Source: Marinactinospora thermotolerans DSM 45154 (GTDB lineage Bacteria; Actinomycetota; Actinomycetes; Streptosporangiales; Streptosporangiaceae). Taken from it: a stretch of 64,000 nucleotides of DNA. The notes under the pieces were generated by a model. The model saw nothing but the letters and a program-made list of their open reading frames with translations, had not been told where the DNA came from and searched no databases. The stretch is taken from contig NZ_FUWS01000001.1 of NCBI RefSeq assembly GCF_900167435.1, positions 539,313-603,312 of the forward strand. Reading direction: 5' to 3'. Shown here piece after piece: positions 32,674 through 42,876 of this stretch (positions are counted from its first letter, which is position 1; each line of letters begins with the position of its first letter). Both the position numbers and the translations under genes were made by a program.

Positions 32674-34104
32674 CTACTTGCCGTGGGCGATCGCGTCGCC
32701 GATGCGGTGGACTCGCAGCGAGTTGGTGGACCCCGGGGTGCCGGGCGGGCTCCCCGAGACGATGACGACCTTGTCGCCCTTCTGGTACCGGCCCATGTCG
32801 AGGAGCTCGCTCTCGACCTGGCGGACCATCTCGTCGGTGTGGTCGACCCAGGGCACGCAGTAGGTCTCGACGCCCCAGGTCAGCGAGAGCTGGGCCCGGG
32901 TGGAGGCCTCGGTGGTGAAGGCCATGAGCGGAATGGGCGAGCGGTAACGCGCCAGCCGGCGCGCGGTCTCGCCGCTCATGGTGAAGGCGATGAGCGCCTT
33001 GGCGCCCACGGTCGCCCCGACCTCGGCGGCGGCGCGGGCGATGGCGCCGCCGGTGGTCTCGGGCACCCGGTTGAGGATGTGCGAGGCCCGCAGCGACTCC
33101 TGCTCGGCCGCGGCGACGATGCGGCTCATCGTCTGGACGGTCTCGATCGGGTAGCGGCCGACACTGGTCTCGCCGGAGAGCATGACGGCGTCGGCGCCGT
33201 CGAGGACGGCGTTGGCGACATCGGAGGCCTCGGCCCGGGTGGGACGGGGCGCGCTGATCATGGACTCGAGCATCTGCGTGGCGACGATGACCGGCTTGGC
33301 CTTGTCGCGGCAGCGCTCGACAGCGCGTTTCTGAACCATCGGGACGTTTTCGAGGGGGAGTTCGACGCCGAGGTCGCCGCGGGCGACCATGACCCCGTCG
33401 AAGACCTCGATGATGTCCTGGAGCCGTTCGACGGCCTGGGGCTTTTCGATCTTGGCGATGAGGGGGACGCGCAGCCCCACCTCGTCCATGATCTTGTGGA
33501 CGTCCTCGGCGTCGGCCGGGCTGCGGACGAAGGAGAGGGCGACCATGTCCACGCCCTGCTCCAGCGCCCAGCGCAGGTCGGCCTCGTCCTTCTCGGTGAG
33601 CGCGGGAACGCTGACCGAGACGCCGGGGAGGTTGAGCCCCTTGTTGTTGGAGACGGTTCCGCCGATGAGGACGCGCGTGTGGACGTCGGTGGTCGAGGTC
33701 TTGACGCATTCCAGCACGACGCGGCCGTCGTCGACGAGGACGCGGTCGCCGGGACGGACGTCCCCCGGCAGGCCCTTATAGGTGGTGGACACCCGGTGCC
33801 TGTCGCCGGGGACGTCGTCGATGGTGACGGTGAACTCGTCGCCTGGCTTCAGTTCGACGGGTCCGTCGGCGAACCTGCCCAACCGGATCTTGGGACCCTG
33901 CAGGTCGGCGAGGATGCCCACGCTGCGGCCGGTGGCTTCGGCTGCTGCGCGTACGTTCTCGTAGTTCGCGCGGTGGTCATCGTGCGTACCGTGGCTGAGG
34001 TTGAGTCGCGCTACGTCCAGCCCGGCTTCGACAAGCGCGCGGATGCTCTCCGGGCTCGATGTGGCTGGGCCGAGGGTCGCGACGATTTTTGCTCGACGTG
34101 TCAC
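32674..34104 (-). CDS. pyk: Pyruvate kinase
   Basis: 476 residues from the GTG at 34104, giving MTRRAKIVATLGPATSSPE, the usual opening; a GTG three codons upstream (34113) is also possible. The active-site blocks are intact: RLNLSHGTHDDH, LADLQGPKIRLG, the signature LIAKIEKPQAVERL with its catalytic Lys, MVARGDLGVELP and VATQMLESMI, then a C-terminal regulatory domain (KALIAFTMSGETARRLARYR). It converts PEP and ADP to pyruvate and ATP at the end of glycolysis. TAGAGT seven bases before the GTG suggests a leaderless transcript. Confidence 0.95.
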   Translation of the reverse strand: MTRRAKIVATLGPATSSPESIRALVEAGLDVARLNLSHGTHDDHRANYENVRAAAEATGRSVGILADLQGPKIRLGRFADGPVELKPGDEFTVTIDDVPGDRHRVSTTYKGLPGDVRPGDRVLVDDGRVVLECVKTSTTDVHTRVLIGGTVSNNKGLNLPGVSVSVPALTEKDEADLRWALEQGVDMVALSFVRSPADAEDVHKIMDEVGLRVPLIAKIEKPQAVERLQDIIEVFDGVMVARGDLGVELPLENVPMVQKRAVERCRDKAKPVIVATQMLESMISAPRPTRAEASDVANAVLDGADAVMLSGETSVGRYPIETVQTMSRIVAAAEQESLRASHILNRVPETTGGAIARAAAEVGATVGAKALIAFTMSGETARRLARYRSPIPLMAFTTEASTRAQLSLTWGVETYCVPWVDHTDEMVRQVESELLDMGRYQKGDKVVIVSGSPPGTPGSTNSLRVHRIGDAIAHGK

Positions 34105-34175
34105 ATTACACACTCTAGGGCTTCTCAGCCGTGCAGTGGTCTAAACCAGGTTGCGAACAGGCGTCATCAGCGGGG

Positions 34176-34730
34176 CTAGCGGGCGAACGCCTCAACCGCC
34201 GCGGAGCAGAAAGCGGGCAGGTCATCGGGCTTGCGGCTGGTGACGAGACGGTTGGGACCGCCGTCGCAGACGACAACCTCCTTGTCTTCCCAGGTTCCAC
34301 CGGCGTTAACGATGTCGGTGCGCAGGCTGGGCCAGGAGGTGAGGGCGCGGCCGCGCAGGACGTCGGCCTCCACGAGGGTCCATGGCGCGTGGCAGATGGC
34401 GGCCACGGGCAGGCCCGCGTCGAAGAACCCCTTGACAAAGGCGACGGCTCGCTCGTCGGTGCGCAGGAAGTCGGGATTGGCGACACCGCCGGGCAGGACG
34501 AGGCCGGCGAAGTCGGTGGCGGAGACGTCGGCGACGGTGGCGTCGACGGGGAAGGTGTCGGCCTTGTCGAGGTGGTCGAAGCCCTGGATCTCCCCGCTGT
34601 CGGTGGAGATGAGCCTGGGTGTGCCGCCGGCCCGGCGGACGGCCTCCCAGGGCTCGGTGAGCTCGACCTGTTCGGTCCCCTCGGGTGCGGCGAGGAAGGC
34701 GATGGTCTTACCGGTGAGTTCGTCGGCCAT
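34176..34730 (-). CDS. DJ-1/PfpI-family protein
   Basis: 184 residues. The nucleophile elbow AAICHAPWTLVEADVLRGR has Cys113-His114, with the Glu near residue 17-24 in PEGTEQVELTEPWEAV; LVLPGGVANPDFLR precedes it. The family covers stress-linked glyoxalase/deglycase-like enzymes and intracellular proteases of PfpI/YhbO type. The precise activity is disputed for the whole family and cannot be set from sequence. GAGAGGAA precedes the ATG. It lies 72 bases upstream of pyk; co-transcription is possible. Bases 34731-35032 upstream contain no gene or clear signal. Confidence 0.88.
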   Translation of the reverse strand: MADELTGKTIAFLAAPEGTEQVELTEPWEAVRRAGGTPRLISTDSGEIQGFDHLDKADTFPVDATVADVSATDFAGLVLPGGVANPDFLRTDERAVAFVKGFFDAGLPVAAICHAPWTLVEADVLRGRALTSWPSLRTDIVNAGGTWEDKEVVVCDGGPNRLVTSRKPDDLPAFCSAAVEAFAR

Positions 34731-35032
34731 GGTGGTGTTCCTCTCGGTTGCGTCCTACGGTGCGCGCCGGGCGCGTCCTTCTCCTCCCCTGCCCGCCGCG
34801 GACCGTCGATACGCCCCCGGGTGGTGACGCCGGAACATGACGGTTCTCACGTTGGCGGATGCGGGTGTCCGGTCGCGGCGGGCAGGGATGCCGGCCTGTC
34901 GGGGTCCTGAACGGGTTCGAGGGGCGGGAGCTCAACGGCGGGGCGCGTTGCGCCGTGGCGTCACGGCCGTGGGGCGTGGCCGCCGGAGGCGCGGTGAGGG
35001 GCGGGACTCGGCTCGGGCACCCACCGGGGCGT

Positions 35033-35935
35033 TCAGCGGCCGGAGCGCGGGGCGGGCGCGTGTTCCCCGAGGCGTCCGTAGGCGCGCAGGGTGAGCAGGC
35101 GCTGGACGGTGATGGCGCCGCGTGCCTCTTCGGTGGCGGCCGCGCACCAGTGCTCGCCCGGGAAGTCCCAGCCGCCGTCCGCGTGCTGGGCGCCCGCCAG
35201 GCGGTCGAGGTGGGCGTTGATCTGGTCGTCGTCGAAGAGGGAGCGGGCGATGTGGTTCGGGTGGGGGGCCAGGTCCAGTGGGGTGTGGACCTCGCCTTGG
35301 GCGTGGGCGTCGAGGACGATGGTGGCGCGGATCATGGGGGCGAGGCGGGCGAGTTCGGCCCGGGCCCGCTGCTGGTCGGGGGCGTGTTCCAGGAAGGTGC
35401 ACACCGCGACGGCCTCTTCGGGTTCGGTCCAGTGCAGGGCGGCGATGCGACTCCAGCAGAAGGCGGTGGCGCGGTCCCGCCAGGGGTGGGTGATGTGGTG
35501 CCGGTGCAGGAGGCCGGCGATGGCGGCCGTGGGGGCGAGGGCGCCGGCGAAGTCGGTCCGCGCGCGCCAGCGGGGGGCCGTCTCGGTGTGGCGGACGGAG
35601 GGCAGGACGGGGGGAACGCCGCCGTTGCGGGCGGTCGCGTAGGTGAGGAAGGAGCAGACGCGGACCACGTCGGCGCGGGGGAGCGGCCCCAGTTCGTCGA
35701 GGACGCGCAGGGCGGTCTCGACGGCGCGGGGTTGGCTGCCGTGGCCGCGTAAGTCCGGTTCCAGGGCGTTGCCGTAGCCTCCGTCGACGTTACGGTAGCC
35801 GTCGAGGACGGTGCGGACGGGGGCGTCGGGGCCGCTGTGGAAGTGGAAGGCGAAACGGTGCCGGTCGAGGAGCCGGGCGTTGCGCATGATGAAGTGTTCC
35901 GCGGCGTGCAGGGTGTCCGTCGTCATCATGGTCAT
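35033..35935 (-). CDS. Uncharacterised protein with alpha-helical toroid-like repeats
   Basis: About 300 residues; the ATG at 35935 is one of several close candidates (ATGs also at 35929 and 35926, and a longer frame to 35968), none with a good ribosome site. I recognise it as a conserved actinobacterial hypothetical. Two segments (YRNVDGGYGNALEPDLRGHGSQPRAV and LAGAQHADGGWDFPGEHW) resemble the QW/DGG repeats of prenyltransferase and terpene-cyclase alpha/alpha barrels, and GALAPTAAIAGLLHRHHITHPWRDRAT lies between. There is no DDxD or DxDD catalytic motif, so enzymatic cyclase activity is unlikely. Function unknown; it stands alone between two minus-strand units. Confidence 0.75.
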   Translation of the reverse strand: MTMMTTDTLHAAEHFIMRNARLLDRHRFAFHFHSGPDAPVRTVLDGYRNVDGGYGNALEPDLRGHGSQPRAVETALRVLDELGPLPRADVVRVCSFLTYATARNGGVPPVLPSVRHTETAPRWRARTDFAGALAPTAAIAGLLHRHHITHPWRDRATAFCWSRIAALHWTEPEEAVAVCTFLEHAPDQQRARAELARLAPMIRATIVLDAHAQGEVHTPLDLAPHPNHIARSLFDDDQINAHLDRLAGAQHADGGWDFPGEHWCAAATEEARGAITVQRLLTLRAYGRLGEHAPAPRSGR

Positions 35936-36062
35936 ATGGAGAAGGTGCGCCCGCGCCGACATCCCCAAACATGGCCATTCGACCTATTTCACCGCCTTTT
36001 AACCGGTTCAACGTCCCCTTTCGGACATCTGGAACAGGCGTGCCTCCTCAGCGCCTCCCACG

Positions 36063-36100
36063 CCCGGGACCCCGGCCGCGGACACGGCCGGGGTCCCGGG
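36063..36100 (-). terminator. Terminator of gltB-gltD
   Basis: Sixteen-base perfect arms CCCGGGACCCCGGCCG / CGGCCGGGGTCCCGGG with a six-base loop, 9 bases past the gltD stop. Confidence 0.85.
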
Positions 36101-36109
36101 ACGCGCGGG

Positions 36110-37564
36110 TCAGGTCAGGGGCCGCGCCGTCGGCTCGATCGGCTCGGGCAGAAGCCCCTCACCGCCGAGGTAACGGTCGATGCCGGCGGCCGCGGACCGG
36201 CCCTCGGCGATCGCCCAGACGATCAGCGACTGGCCACGCCCCATGTCCCCGGCGCAGAACACGCCCTCGACCGAGGTGGCGTAGTCCCGGTCGCGCACCA
36301 CGTTGCCGCGCCCGTCCAGATCGACCCCCAGCTCCTCGATCAGCCCGGCCTTCTGCGGACCGACGAACCCCATGGCCAGGGTGACCAGCTGAGCGGGGAT
36401 CTCGCGCTCACTGCCCTCGATCGGCGTGAAACCGGCGTCGGTGCGCTCGACGTCGACGAGCCGGAGCGCGCGGACCCGCCCCTGCTCGTCGCCGAGGAAC
36501 TCCAGCGTGTTGACCGAGTACAGGCGCTTGCCGCCCTCCTCGTGGGCGCTGGTCACCTTGTAGAGCATGGGGTGGGTCGGCCAGGGCTGGCCGGCCGGGC
36601 GGGAGGCGGGCGGCTTGGGCATGATCTCCAGCTGGGTGACCGAGGCGGCCCCCTGCCGGTGCGCGGTGCCGACACAGTCGGCACCGGTGTCGCCGCCGCC
36701 GATGACGATGACGTGCTTGCCCTTGGCGGTGATGGGCGGCTCGGCGTAGTCGCCCTCCTGGACCCGGTTGGCCAACGGCAGGTACTCCATCGCCTGGTGG
36801 ACGCCTTCGAGCTCGCGTCCGGGCACCGGAAGGTCGCGCCAGGCGGTGGCGCCACCGGCCAGCAGCACGGCGTCGTGGTCGGCGCGCAGCTGTTCCACCG
36901 TGATGTCGACCCCGACGTTCACGCCGGCGCGGAACACCGTTCCCTCGGCCCGCATCTGGCCGAGCCGGCGGTCGATGTGCCGCTTCTCCATCTTGAACTC
37001 GGGGATGCCGTAGCGCAGCAGCCCACCGATCCGATCGGCCCGTTCGTAGACGGTCACCTCGTGGCCGGCCCGGGTGAGCTGCTGGGCGGCGGCCAGGCCG
37101 GCCGGGCCGGAGCCGACCACGGCGACCTTCTTGCCGGTGCGCACGCGCGGCGGCTGCGGGCGGACCCACCCCTCCTCCCAGGCTCGGTCGATGATGGAGA
37201 CCTCGACGTTCTTGATCGTCACGGCGGGCTGGTTGATGCCGAGCACGCACGCCGACTCACACGGCGCAGGGCACAGCCGGCCGGTGAACTCCGGGAAGTT
37301 GTTGGTGGCGTGCAGGCGCTCGATCGCCTCGCCCCAGTCGTGACGGTGGACGAGGTCGTTCCACTCGGGGATGAGGTTGCCCAGGGGGCAGCCGTTGTGA
37401 CAGAACGGGATGCCGCAGTCCATACAACGGGACGCCTGCTTGGCGACCTTGCCCCGCTCGAAGTCCGCATAGACCTCGCGCCAGTCCTGGATCCGGACGT
37501 CGACGGGACGGTGCTTGGGGAGCTCCCGCTCGGTGATGGTGAGGAAACCCTTGGGGTCGGCCAT
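36110..37564 (-). CDS. gltD: Glutamate synthase, NADPH-dependent small subunit
   Basis: 484 residues from the ATG at 37564 (AAAGGAGG upstream). The N-terminal domain has the Fe-S cysteines CMDCGIPFCHNGCPLGN and CPAPCESACVLG; then the FAD site VAVVGSGPAGLAAAQQL, the NADPH site VIVIGGGDTGADCVG, and the C-terminal FAD block GVFCAGDMGRGQSLIVWAIAEGRSAA. It passes NADPH electrons through FAD and [4Fe-4S] clusters to GltB for reduction of the imine from 2-oxoglutarate. It follows gltB by 31 bases in one operon. Confidence 0.96.
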   Translation of the reverse strand: MADPKGFLTITERELPKHRPVDVRIQDWREVYADFERGKVAKQASRCMDCGIPFCHNGCPLGNLIPEWNDLVHRHDWGEAIERLHATNNFPEFTGRLCPAPCESACVLGINQPAVTIKNVEVSIIDRAWEEGWVRPQPPRVRTGKKVAVVGSGPAGLAAAQQLTRAGHEVTVYERADRIGGLLRYGIPEFKMEKRHIDRRLGQMRAEGTVFRAGVNVGVDITVEQLRADHDAVLLAGGATAWRDLPVPGRELEGVHQAMEYLPLANRVQEGDYAEPPITAKGKHVIVIGGGDTGADCVGTAHRQGAASVTQLEIMPKPPASRPAGQPWPTHPMLYKVTSAHEEGGKRLYSVNTLEFLGDEQGRVRALRLVDVERTDAGFTPIEGSEREIPAQLVTLAMGFVGPQKAGLIEELGVDLDGRGNVVRDRDYATSVEGVFCAGDMGRGQSLIVWAIAEGRSAAAGIDRYLGGEGLLPEPIEPTARPLT

Positions 37565-37595
37565 CGTGTTCTTCCCTCCTTTCCGAAAGGGCCTG

Positions 37596-40500
37596 TCAGG
37601 ACTGGGCGGAGGCCATGATGGCCTCGTCGATGTCGCGGCCTTCGCGCTCGGCCGTGGCCCGGGCGGCCAGGACCCGCTTGTAGTCACGGGGCATGACCTT
37701 GGCGAACCGGTCGGCCTCGACGTCGAAGTCGGCGAGGAGGCGCTGGGCCACGGTCGACCCGGTCTCGGCGTGGTGGCGGCGCAACACGTCCTCCAGGAAC
37801 GCGCGGTCCTCGTCGTCGAGCGGGTCGATGTCGACCATCTCGCCGTTGACGCGGGCGGTGTCCAGGTCGAGCACGTAGGCGATCCCGCCCGACATGCCGG
37901 CGGCGAAGTTACGGCCGGTGGGGCCCAGGACGACGGCCCGGCCACCGGTCATGTACTCGCAGCCGTGGTCGCCGACGCCCTCGACGACGGCGAGCGCCCC
38001 GGAGTTGCGCACGCAGAAGCGCTCGCCGACGACACCGCGCAGGAAGACCTCGCCCGAGGTGGCCCCGTAGGCGATGACGTTGCCGGCGATGATCTGCTCC
38101 TCGGCGTTGAACTGGACGTGCTCGGGGGGCCGCACGGTGATGCGTCCGCCCGACAGGCCCTTGGCCACGTAGTCGTTGGCGTCGCCGACCAGGCGCAACG
38201 TGACGCCCTTGGGCAGGAACGCCCCGAAGGACTGCCCGGCCGACCCGGTGAAGGTCACGTCGATGGTGTCGTCGGGCAACCCGGCCGCCCCGTAGCGCTT
38301 GGTCACCTCGTGGCCGAGCATGGTGCCGACGGTGCGGTTGACGTTGCGCACGGGAAGGTCCAGGCGCAGCGGCCGACCGAACTCCAGCGCCCCCTCGGAG
38401 AGCTGGATCAACGTGTTGTCCAGGGCCTTTTCCAGCCCGTGGTCTTGGACGCGGACGCGCCGGCGGTGGTCGCTGGCCCAGGGCTGGACCTCGTGCAGGA
38501 TCGGCGAGAGGTCCAGGCCCGACGCCTTCCAGTGGTCCACGGCGTCGGCCACGTCGAGCAGTTCCACGGCGCCCACGGCCTCGTCGAGGCTGCGGAAGCC
38601 GAGCGCGGCCAGATGCTCGCGGACCTCCTCGGCGATGAACTCGAAGAAGTTGACCACGAACTCCGGCTTGCCCGAGAAGCGCTTGCGCAGTTCGGGGTTT
38701 TGGGTGGCCACGCCGACCGGGCAGGTGTCGAGATGGCAGACACGCATCATGACGCAACCGGAGACGACGAGGGGGGCGGTGGCGAAACCGAACTCCTCGG
38801 CGCCCAGCAGCGCGGCGATGATGACGTCACGGCCGGTCTTCAGCTGCCCGTCGGCCTGCACGACGATGCGGTCGCGCAGCCCGTTGCGCAGGAGGGTCTG
38901 CTGGGTCTCGGCCAGGCCCAGCTCCCAGGGGGTGCCCGCGTGCTTGAGCGAGGTCAGCGGCGACGCTCCGGTGCCACCATCGTGGCCGGAGATGAGCACC
39001 ACGTCGGCGTGGGCCTTGGAGACGCCCGCGGCGACGGTCCCCACTCCGGCCTCGGAGACCAGCTTGACGTGGACCCGGGCCGAGGGGTTGGCGTTCTTGA
39101 GGTCGTGGATGAGCTGGGCGAGGTCCTCGATGGAGTAGATGTCGTGGTGGGGCGGCGGCGAGATGAGGCCGACGCCGGGCGTGGAGTGGCGGGTCTGGGC
39201 GACCCACGGGTAGACCTTGTGGCCGGGCAGCTGGCCGCCCTCCCCCGGCTTGGCGCCCTGGGCCATCTTGATCTGGATGTCGTCGGCGTTGGTGAGGTAG
39301 TGCGAGGTGACGCCGAAGCGGCCGGAGGCGACCTGCTTGATCGCGCTGCGGCGCAGGTTCCCGTCGGCGTCGGGGGTGAACCGATCGGGGTCCTCCCCTC
39401 CCTCACCGGTGTTGGACTTGCCGCCGAGGCGGTTCATCGCGATGGCGAGGGTCTCGTGGGCCTCGGCCGAGATCGACCCGTAGGACATGGCGCCGGTGGA
39501 GAAACGCTTGACGATCTGCGAGACCGGCTCGACCTCCTCCAGCGGGACCGGCTCGCGCACCCCCTCCTTCAGCTTGAACAGGCCGCGCAGCGTCATGAGC
39601 TTTCCGGCCTGCTCGTCGACCTTGGAGGTGTACTCCTTGAAGATCTCGTAGCGGCGCGTCCGGGTGGAGTGCTGCAGCTTGAAGACGGTCTCGGGGTTGA
39701 ACAGGTGCGGTTCGCCCTCGCGCCGCCACTGGTACTCGCCGCCCACGGCGAGGCGGCGGTGCCCGGCGGGGTTGCCGGCGTGGGCCGCCGCGTGGCGCAG
39801 CCGGACCTCTTCGGCGAGGACGTCGAACCCGACACCGCCCAGGCGCGAGGTGGTCCCGGTGAAGCAGCGCTCGATCACCTCGGCGCCCAGCCCCAGCGCC
39901 TCGAAGATCTGCGCACCGGTGTAGGAGCTGACCGTGGAAACGCCCATCTTGGACATGATCTTCAAGACGCCCTTGCCGAACGCCTTGATCGTGTTGCGGA
40001 CGGCGGTGTCGGCGTCGATGCCGCCGATGACACCCCGCTCGACCAGGTCGCGCACCCCGGCCAGGGCCAGGTAGGGGTTGACGGCCGAGGCCCCGTAGCC
40101 GACGAGCAGCGCGACGTGGTGGCATTCGCGGACGTCGCCCGCCTCGACCACCAGGCCCACCTCGGTCCGGGTCTTCTCCCGGACCAGGTGGTGGTGGACC
40201 GCCCCGGTGAGGAGCAGGGAGGGGATGGGCGCGCGTTCGGCGTCGGCGCCGCGGTCGCTGAGCACGATGACGTGGGCGCCATCGGCGATGGCCCGCGACA
40301 CCTCGGCGCAGATCTCGTCGAGGCGGGCCGCCAGCGCCGTCCCGCCTCCGGCCACGGGGTAGGTGCCGTTGGCGACGTGGACGCGCAACGCCGGGTCGCC
40401 TTCGGGCCCGCCCGCGGCGACGATCGCCGCGAGTTCGGCGTCGTCGATCACCGGGGTGGACAGCACGATGCGCCGGCAGTCCTCCGGGTCGGGGGACAAG

Positions 40501-42158
40501 ACGTTCTCCTCGGCGCCCAGCGTGGTGCGCAGGCTGGTGACGAGCTCCTCGCGGATGGCGTCCAGCGGCGGGTTGGTGACCTGCGCGAAGCCCTGGGAGA
40601 AGTAGTCGAAGAGCTGCCGGGAACGGTCCGACAGCGCGGCGACGGGCGTGTCGGTGCCCATGGACCCGATCGGCTCGGCACCGGTGCGCGCCATGGGGGT
40701 GAGGATGAGCCGCAGCTCCTCCTCGGTGTAGCCGAAGACCTGCTGTTCCCGCAGGAGGTCGGCGACGGGGGCCGGCTCGGCCGCCGGCAGGTCCTCCAGG
40801 CGGACCACACCGCGCGCCAGCCATTCGGCGTAGGGGTGCTCGGCGGCGAGTTCGGCCTTGATCTCCTCGTCCTCGATGATGCGGCCCTGGGCCGTGTCGA
40901 CGACGAAGATCCGTCCCGGCTGGAGGCGCCCCTTGCGGACGACGCGGGCGGGGTCGATGTCGAGGACGCCGACCTCGCTGGCGAGCACGACGAGCCCCTC
41001 GTCGGTCACCCAGTAGCGTCCCGGGCGCAGGCCGTTGCGGTCCAGGACCGCGCCGATCAGGGAGCCGTCGGTGAAGGTGACGGAGGCCGGGCCGTCCCAG
41101 GGTTCCATCAGCATGGAGTGGAACTCGTAGAAGGCCCGCACCGCCGGGTCCATCTCGGCGTGGTTCTCCCACGGCTCGGGGATCATCATCAGCACCGCGT
41201 GCGGCAGGGAGCGCCCGCCCAGGTGGAGCAGTTCCAGCGCGGCGTCGAAGGAGGCGGTGTCGGAGTCCTCGGCGTCGACGATGGGGAAGAGCCGGGAGAT
41301 GTCCCCGGGGAGGAGGTCGCTGGCCAGCGTCGCCTCACGGGCCCGCATCCAGTTGCGGTTGCCCTTGACCGTGTTGATCTCGCCGTTGTGGGCGACGTAG
41401 CGGAAGGGGTGCGCCAGCGGCCAGGACGGGAAGGTGTTGGTGGAGAAACGGGAGTGCACCAGCGCCAGGCCGGAGGCGTAGCGGTGGTCGGACAGGTCGG
41501 GGAAGAAGGGCTCCAGCTGCGGCGTGGTGAGCATGCCCTTGTAGGTGATGGTGCGCGGGGACAGGCTCGGGAAGTAGACGCCGGCCTCGTGCTCGGCGCG
41601 CTTGCGCACGCAGTAGGCGTAGCGTTCCAGCTCGATGCCGCTGATCCCCTCCGTGGCGGTGCCGGGCCGGCCCGCGACGAAGAGCTGGGCGAAGAACGGC
41701 ATGACCTCGCGGGCGGCCGGTCCGCAGTAGCGGGGCTCGAAGGGCAGGTCACGCCATCCGAGCAGGGTCAGCCCCTCCTCCTCGACGATGCGCTCGACGG
41801 CGGCGGTGACGCTGGCCCGCTCGGCGGCGTCGGTGGGCAGGAAGCCGATCCCCACCGCGTAGGCGCCCGCCTCGGGGAGCTCGAACCCGCAGGTGGCGCG
41901 GTACAGCTCGTCGGGGATCTGGGTGAGGATGCCCGCGCCGTCGCCGTCGTCGGGGTCGGCGCCGGACGCGCCGCGGTGGTCGAGGTTGCGCAGAACGGTC
42001 AGCGCCTTTTCGACGATGTCGTGGCTACGACGGCCGGAGAGGTCGGCGACGAACCCGACACCGCAGGCGTCGTGTTCGTAGGAGCTGTCGTACAGGCCCT
42101 CGGAAGTGGTCTTGGCGTCCGTTGGGACGGACGGACGCTGCACCTGGCCAGCAGGCAT
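37596..42158 (-). CDS. gltB: Glutamate synthase large subunit
   Basis: 1,520 residues, normal length. A short propeptide precedes Cys32 ([16 protein letters not shown]), which becomes the N-terminal nucleophile of the class II glutaminase domain. Next come the central domain, the FMN-binding synthase domain ([51 protein letters not shown]) with the 3Fe-4S cysteines in [14 protein letters not shown], and the beta-helical C-terminal GXGXG domain ([25 protein letters not shown]). It makes two glutamates from glutamine and 2-oxoglutarate. The ATG has ACAGGAGG upstream. First gene of gltBD. Confidence 0.97.
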   Translation of the reverse strand: MPAGQVQRPSVPTDAKTTSEGLYDSSYEHDACGVGFVADLSGRRSHDIVEKALTVLRNLDHRGASGADPDDGDGAGILTQIPDELYRATCGFELPEAGAYAVGIGFLPTDAAERASVTAAVERIVEEEGLTLLGWRDLPFEPRYCGPAAREVMPFFAQLFVAGRPGTATEGISGIELERYAYCVRKRAEHEAGVYFPSLSPRTITYKGMLTTPQLEPFFPDLSDHRYASGLALVHSRFSTNTFPSWPLAHPFRYVAHNGEINTVKGNRNWMRAREATLASDLLPGDISRLFPIVDAEDSDTASFDAALELLHLGGRSLPHAVLMMIPEPWENHAEMDPAVRAFYEFHSMLMEPWDGPASVTFTDGSLIGAVLDRNGLRPGRYWVTDEGLVVLASEVGVLDIDPARVVRKGRLQPGRIFVVDTAQGRIIEDEEIKAELAAEHPYAEWLARGVVRLEDLPAAEPAPVADLLREQQVFGYTEEELRLILTPMARTGAEPIGSMGTDTPVAALSDRSRQLFDYFSQGFAQVTNPPLDAIREELVTSLRTTLGAEENVLSPDPEDCRRIVLSTPVIDDAELAAIVAAGGPEGDPALRVHVANGTYPVAGGGTALAARLDEICAEVSRAIADGAHVIVLSDRGADAERAPIPSLLLTGAVHHHLVREKTRTEVGLVVEAGDVRECHHVALLVGYGASAVNPYLALAGVRDLVERGVIGGIDADTAVRNTIKAFGKGVLKIMSKMGVSTVSSYTGAQIFEALGLGAEVIERCFTGTTSRLGGVGFDVLAEEVRLRHAAAHAGNPAGHRRLAVGGEYQWRREGEPHLFNPETVFKLQHSTRTRRYEIFKEYTSKVDEQAGKLMTLRGLFKLKEGVREPVPLEEVEPVSQIVKRFSTGAMSYGSISAEAHETLAIAMNRLGGKSNTGEGGEDPDRFTPDADGNLRRSAIKQVASGRFGVTSHYLTNADDIQIKMAQGAKPGEGGQLPGHKVYPWVAQTRHSTPGVGLISPPPHHDIYSIEDLAQLIHDLKNANPSARVHVKLVSEAGVGTVAAGVSKAHADVVLISGHDGGTGASPLTSLKHAGTPWELGLAETQQTLLRNGLRDRIVVQADGQLKTGRDVIIAALLGAEEFGFATAPLVVSGCVMMRVCHLDTCPVGVATQNPELRKRFSGKPEFVVNFFEFIAEEVREHLAALGFRSLDEAVGAVELLDVADAVDHWKASGLDLSPILHEVQPWASDHRRRVRVQDHGLEKALDNTLIQLSEGALEFGRPLRLDLPVRNVNRTVGTMLGHEVTKRYGAAGLPDDTIDVTFTGSAGQSFGAFLPKGVTLRLVGDANDYVAKGLSGGRITVRPPEHVQFNAEEQIIAGNVIAYGATSGEVFLRGVVGERFCVRNSGALAVVEGVGDHGCEYMTGGRAVVLGPTGRNFAAGMSGGIAYVLDLDTARVNGEMVDIDPLDDEDRAFLEDVLRRHHAETGSTVAQRLLADFDVEADRFAKVMPRDYKRVLAARATAEREGRDIDEAIMASAQS

Positions 42159-42341
42159 CTACCCTCCTGTCGTCTTTCGTCTGGGCTTTCGAGAAAGCGC
42201 ATTCGGGACGACATTGGCCCTGCTGCGTCAGCGTGCGATCGTTGCGTGCGCCTCCACCCATTCCGCGGGCCCCGGACGGGGAAACCCACGGTCACTTCCT
42301 CGTGCCAAACGGTGTATCGGCTGTTCAACGCAACACGTGCA

Positions 42342-42380
42342 GGTAACTCACGTTACCCGGGGGTCCACCTCCGATGTCAA
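42342..42380 (-). promoter_or_regulatory. Predicted gltB promoter with operator-like inverted repeat
   Basis: On the minus strand a perfect -35 TTGACA (42380-42375) is followed, 17 bases on, by GGTAACGTGAGTTACC (42357-42342), a 6-base inverted repeat around GTGA. The -10 must fall on this repeat (GTAACG or TAACGT, 18-19 bases from the -35), so a protein bound there would block RNA polymerase. The transcript would start about 185 bases before the gltB ATG. GTnAC half-sites recall GlnR boxes but the arrangement differs. Confidence 0.45.
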
Positions 42381-42876
42381 TCGTGAGGTCTAGACCAACC
42401 GCCGCCACATCGCGGCGGTTCTCGACGGGGGTCCCCCGGCCCGCACAGGATACGACGGCGCCGGCCCACGATCTCCGCGGGCCTTGCCAACTCGTATCCC
42501 ACGAGCGGGCACCGCAAACCTCCCAGGGGAGCTCCACGGCCGGGACAGCTTACAGACGCCCCTCCCGCCCCACGACACCCACCCCCGCAGACCCCTCTCC
42601 CCCTCATCCGACGTGCACGCCGGCCGGTCCTGCCGCGCCGCGCGCGCCCGGCGGCATGTCGCGACCGCGTCCTTGGCAGACGCGGGAACAGGTGACGGCT
42701 CACCGTGACGAAGAGCACACCCTTTCCCTTTAGTCACCAACTTCGCTCTTTGTCCTTTATGGACGTTATGTAGCTCTTTGTGGATCCGGTGCCACGTGTC
42801 GCTCCCCCGCCCCCTCGTTCTCCCGTCTCCCCCGCCCCGGTCCGACCCCGGCCCGCCTGGCCCTACGATTTCACCG
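42381..42876. other. Intergenic region between gltB and the BpsA-like gene
   Basis: The divergent intergenic region is 718 bases in all (42159-42876). Apart from the gltB promoter, the part from 42400 to 42720 shows no convincing gene. Bases 42720-42790 are AT-rich and contain a 9-base direct repeat GCTCTTTGT at 42745 and 42773 (28 bases apart), probably within the promoter of the rightward gene. Confidence 0.4.

Noticed and set aside
34731-35032. Short open frames upstream of the DJ-1/PfpI gene
   Set aside because: None has a ribosome site or recognisable composition, and most run into neighbouring genes out of frame.
37515-42386. A 1,623-codon open frame opposite gltB, and similar very long frames opposite polA (19267-22188) and pyrG (4660-6819)
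   Set aside because: High GC keeps antisense frames open. These translations are biased in composition, match no family I know, and lie exactly on top of unmistakable genes.
42381-42720. A small protein gene in the gltB-bpsA intergenic region (frames of 70-120 codons on both strands)
   Set aside because: The translations are Pro/Arg-rich shadows without ribosome sites or family features.
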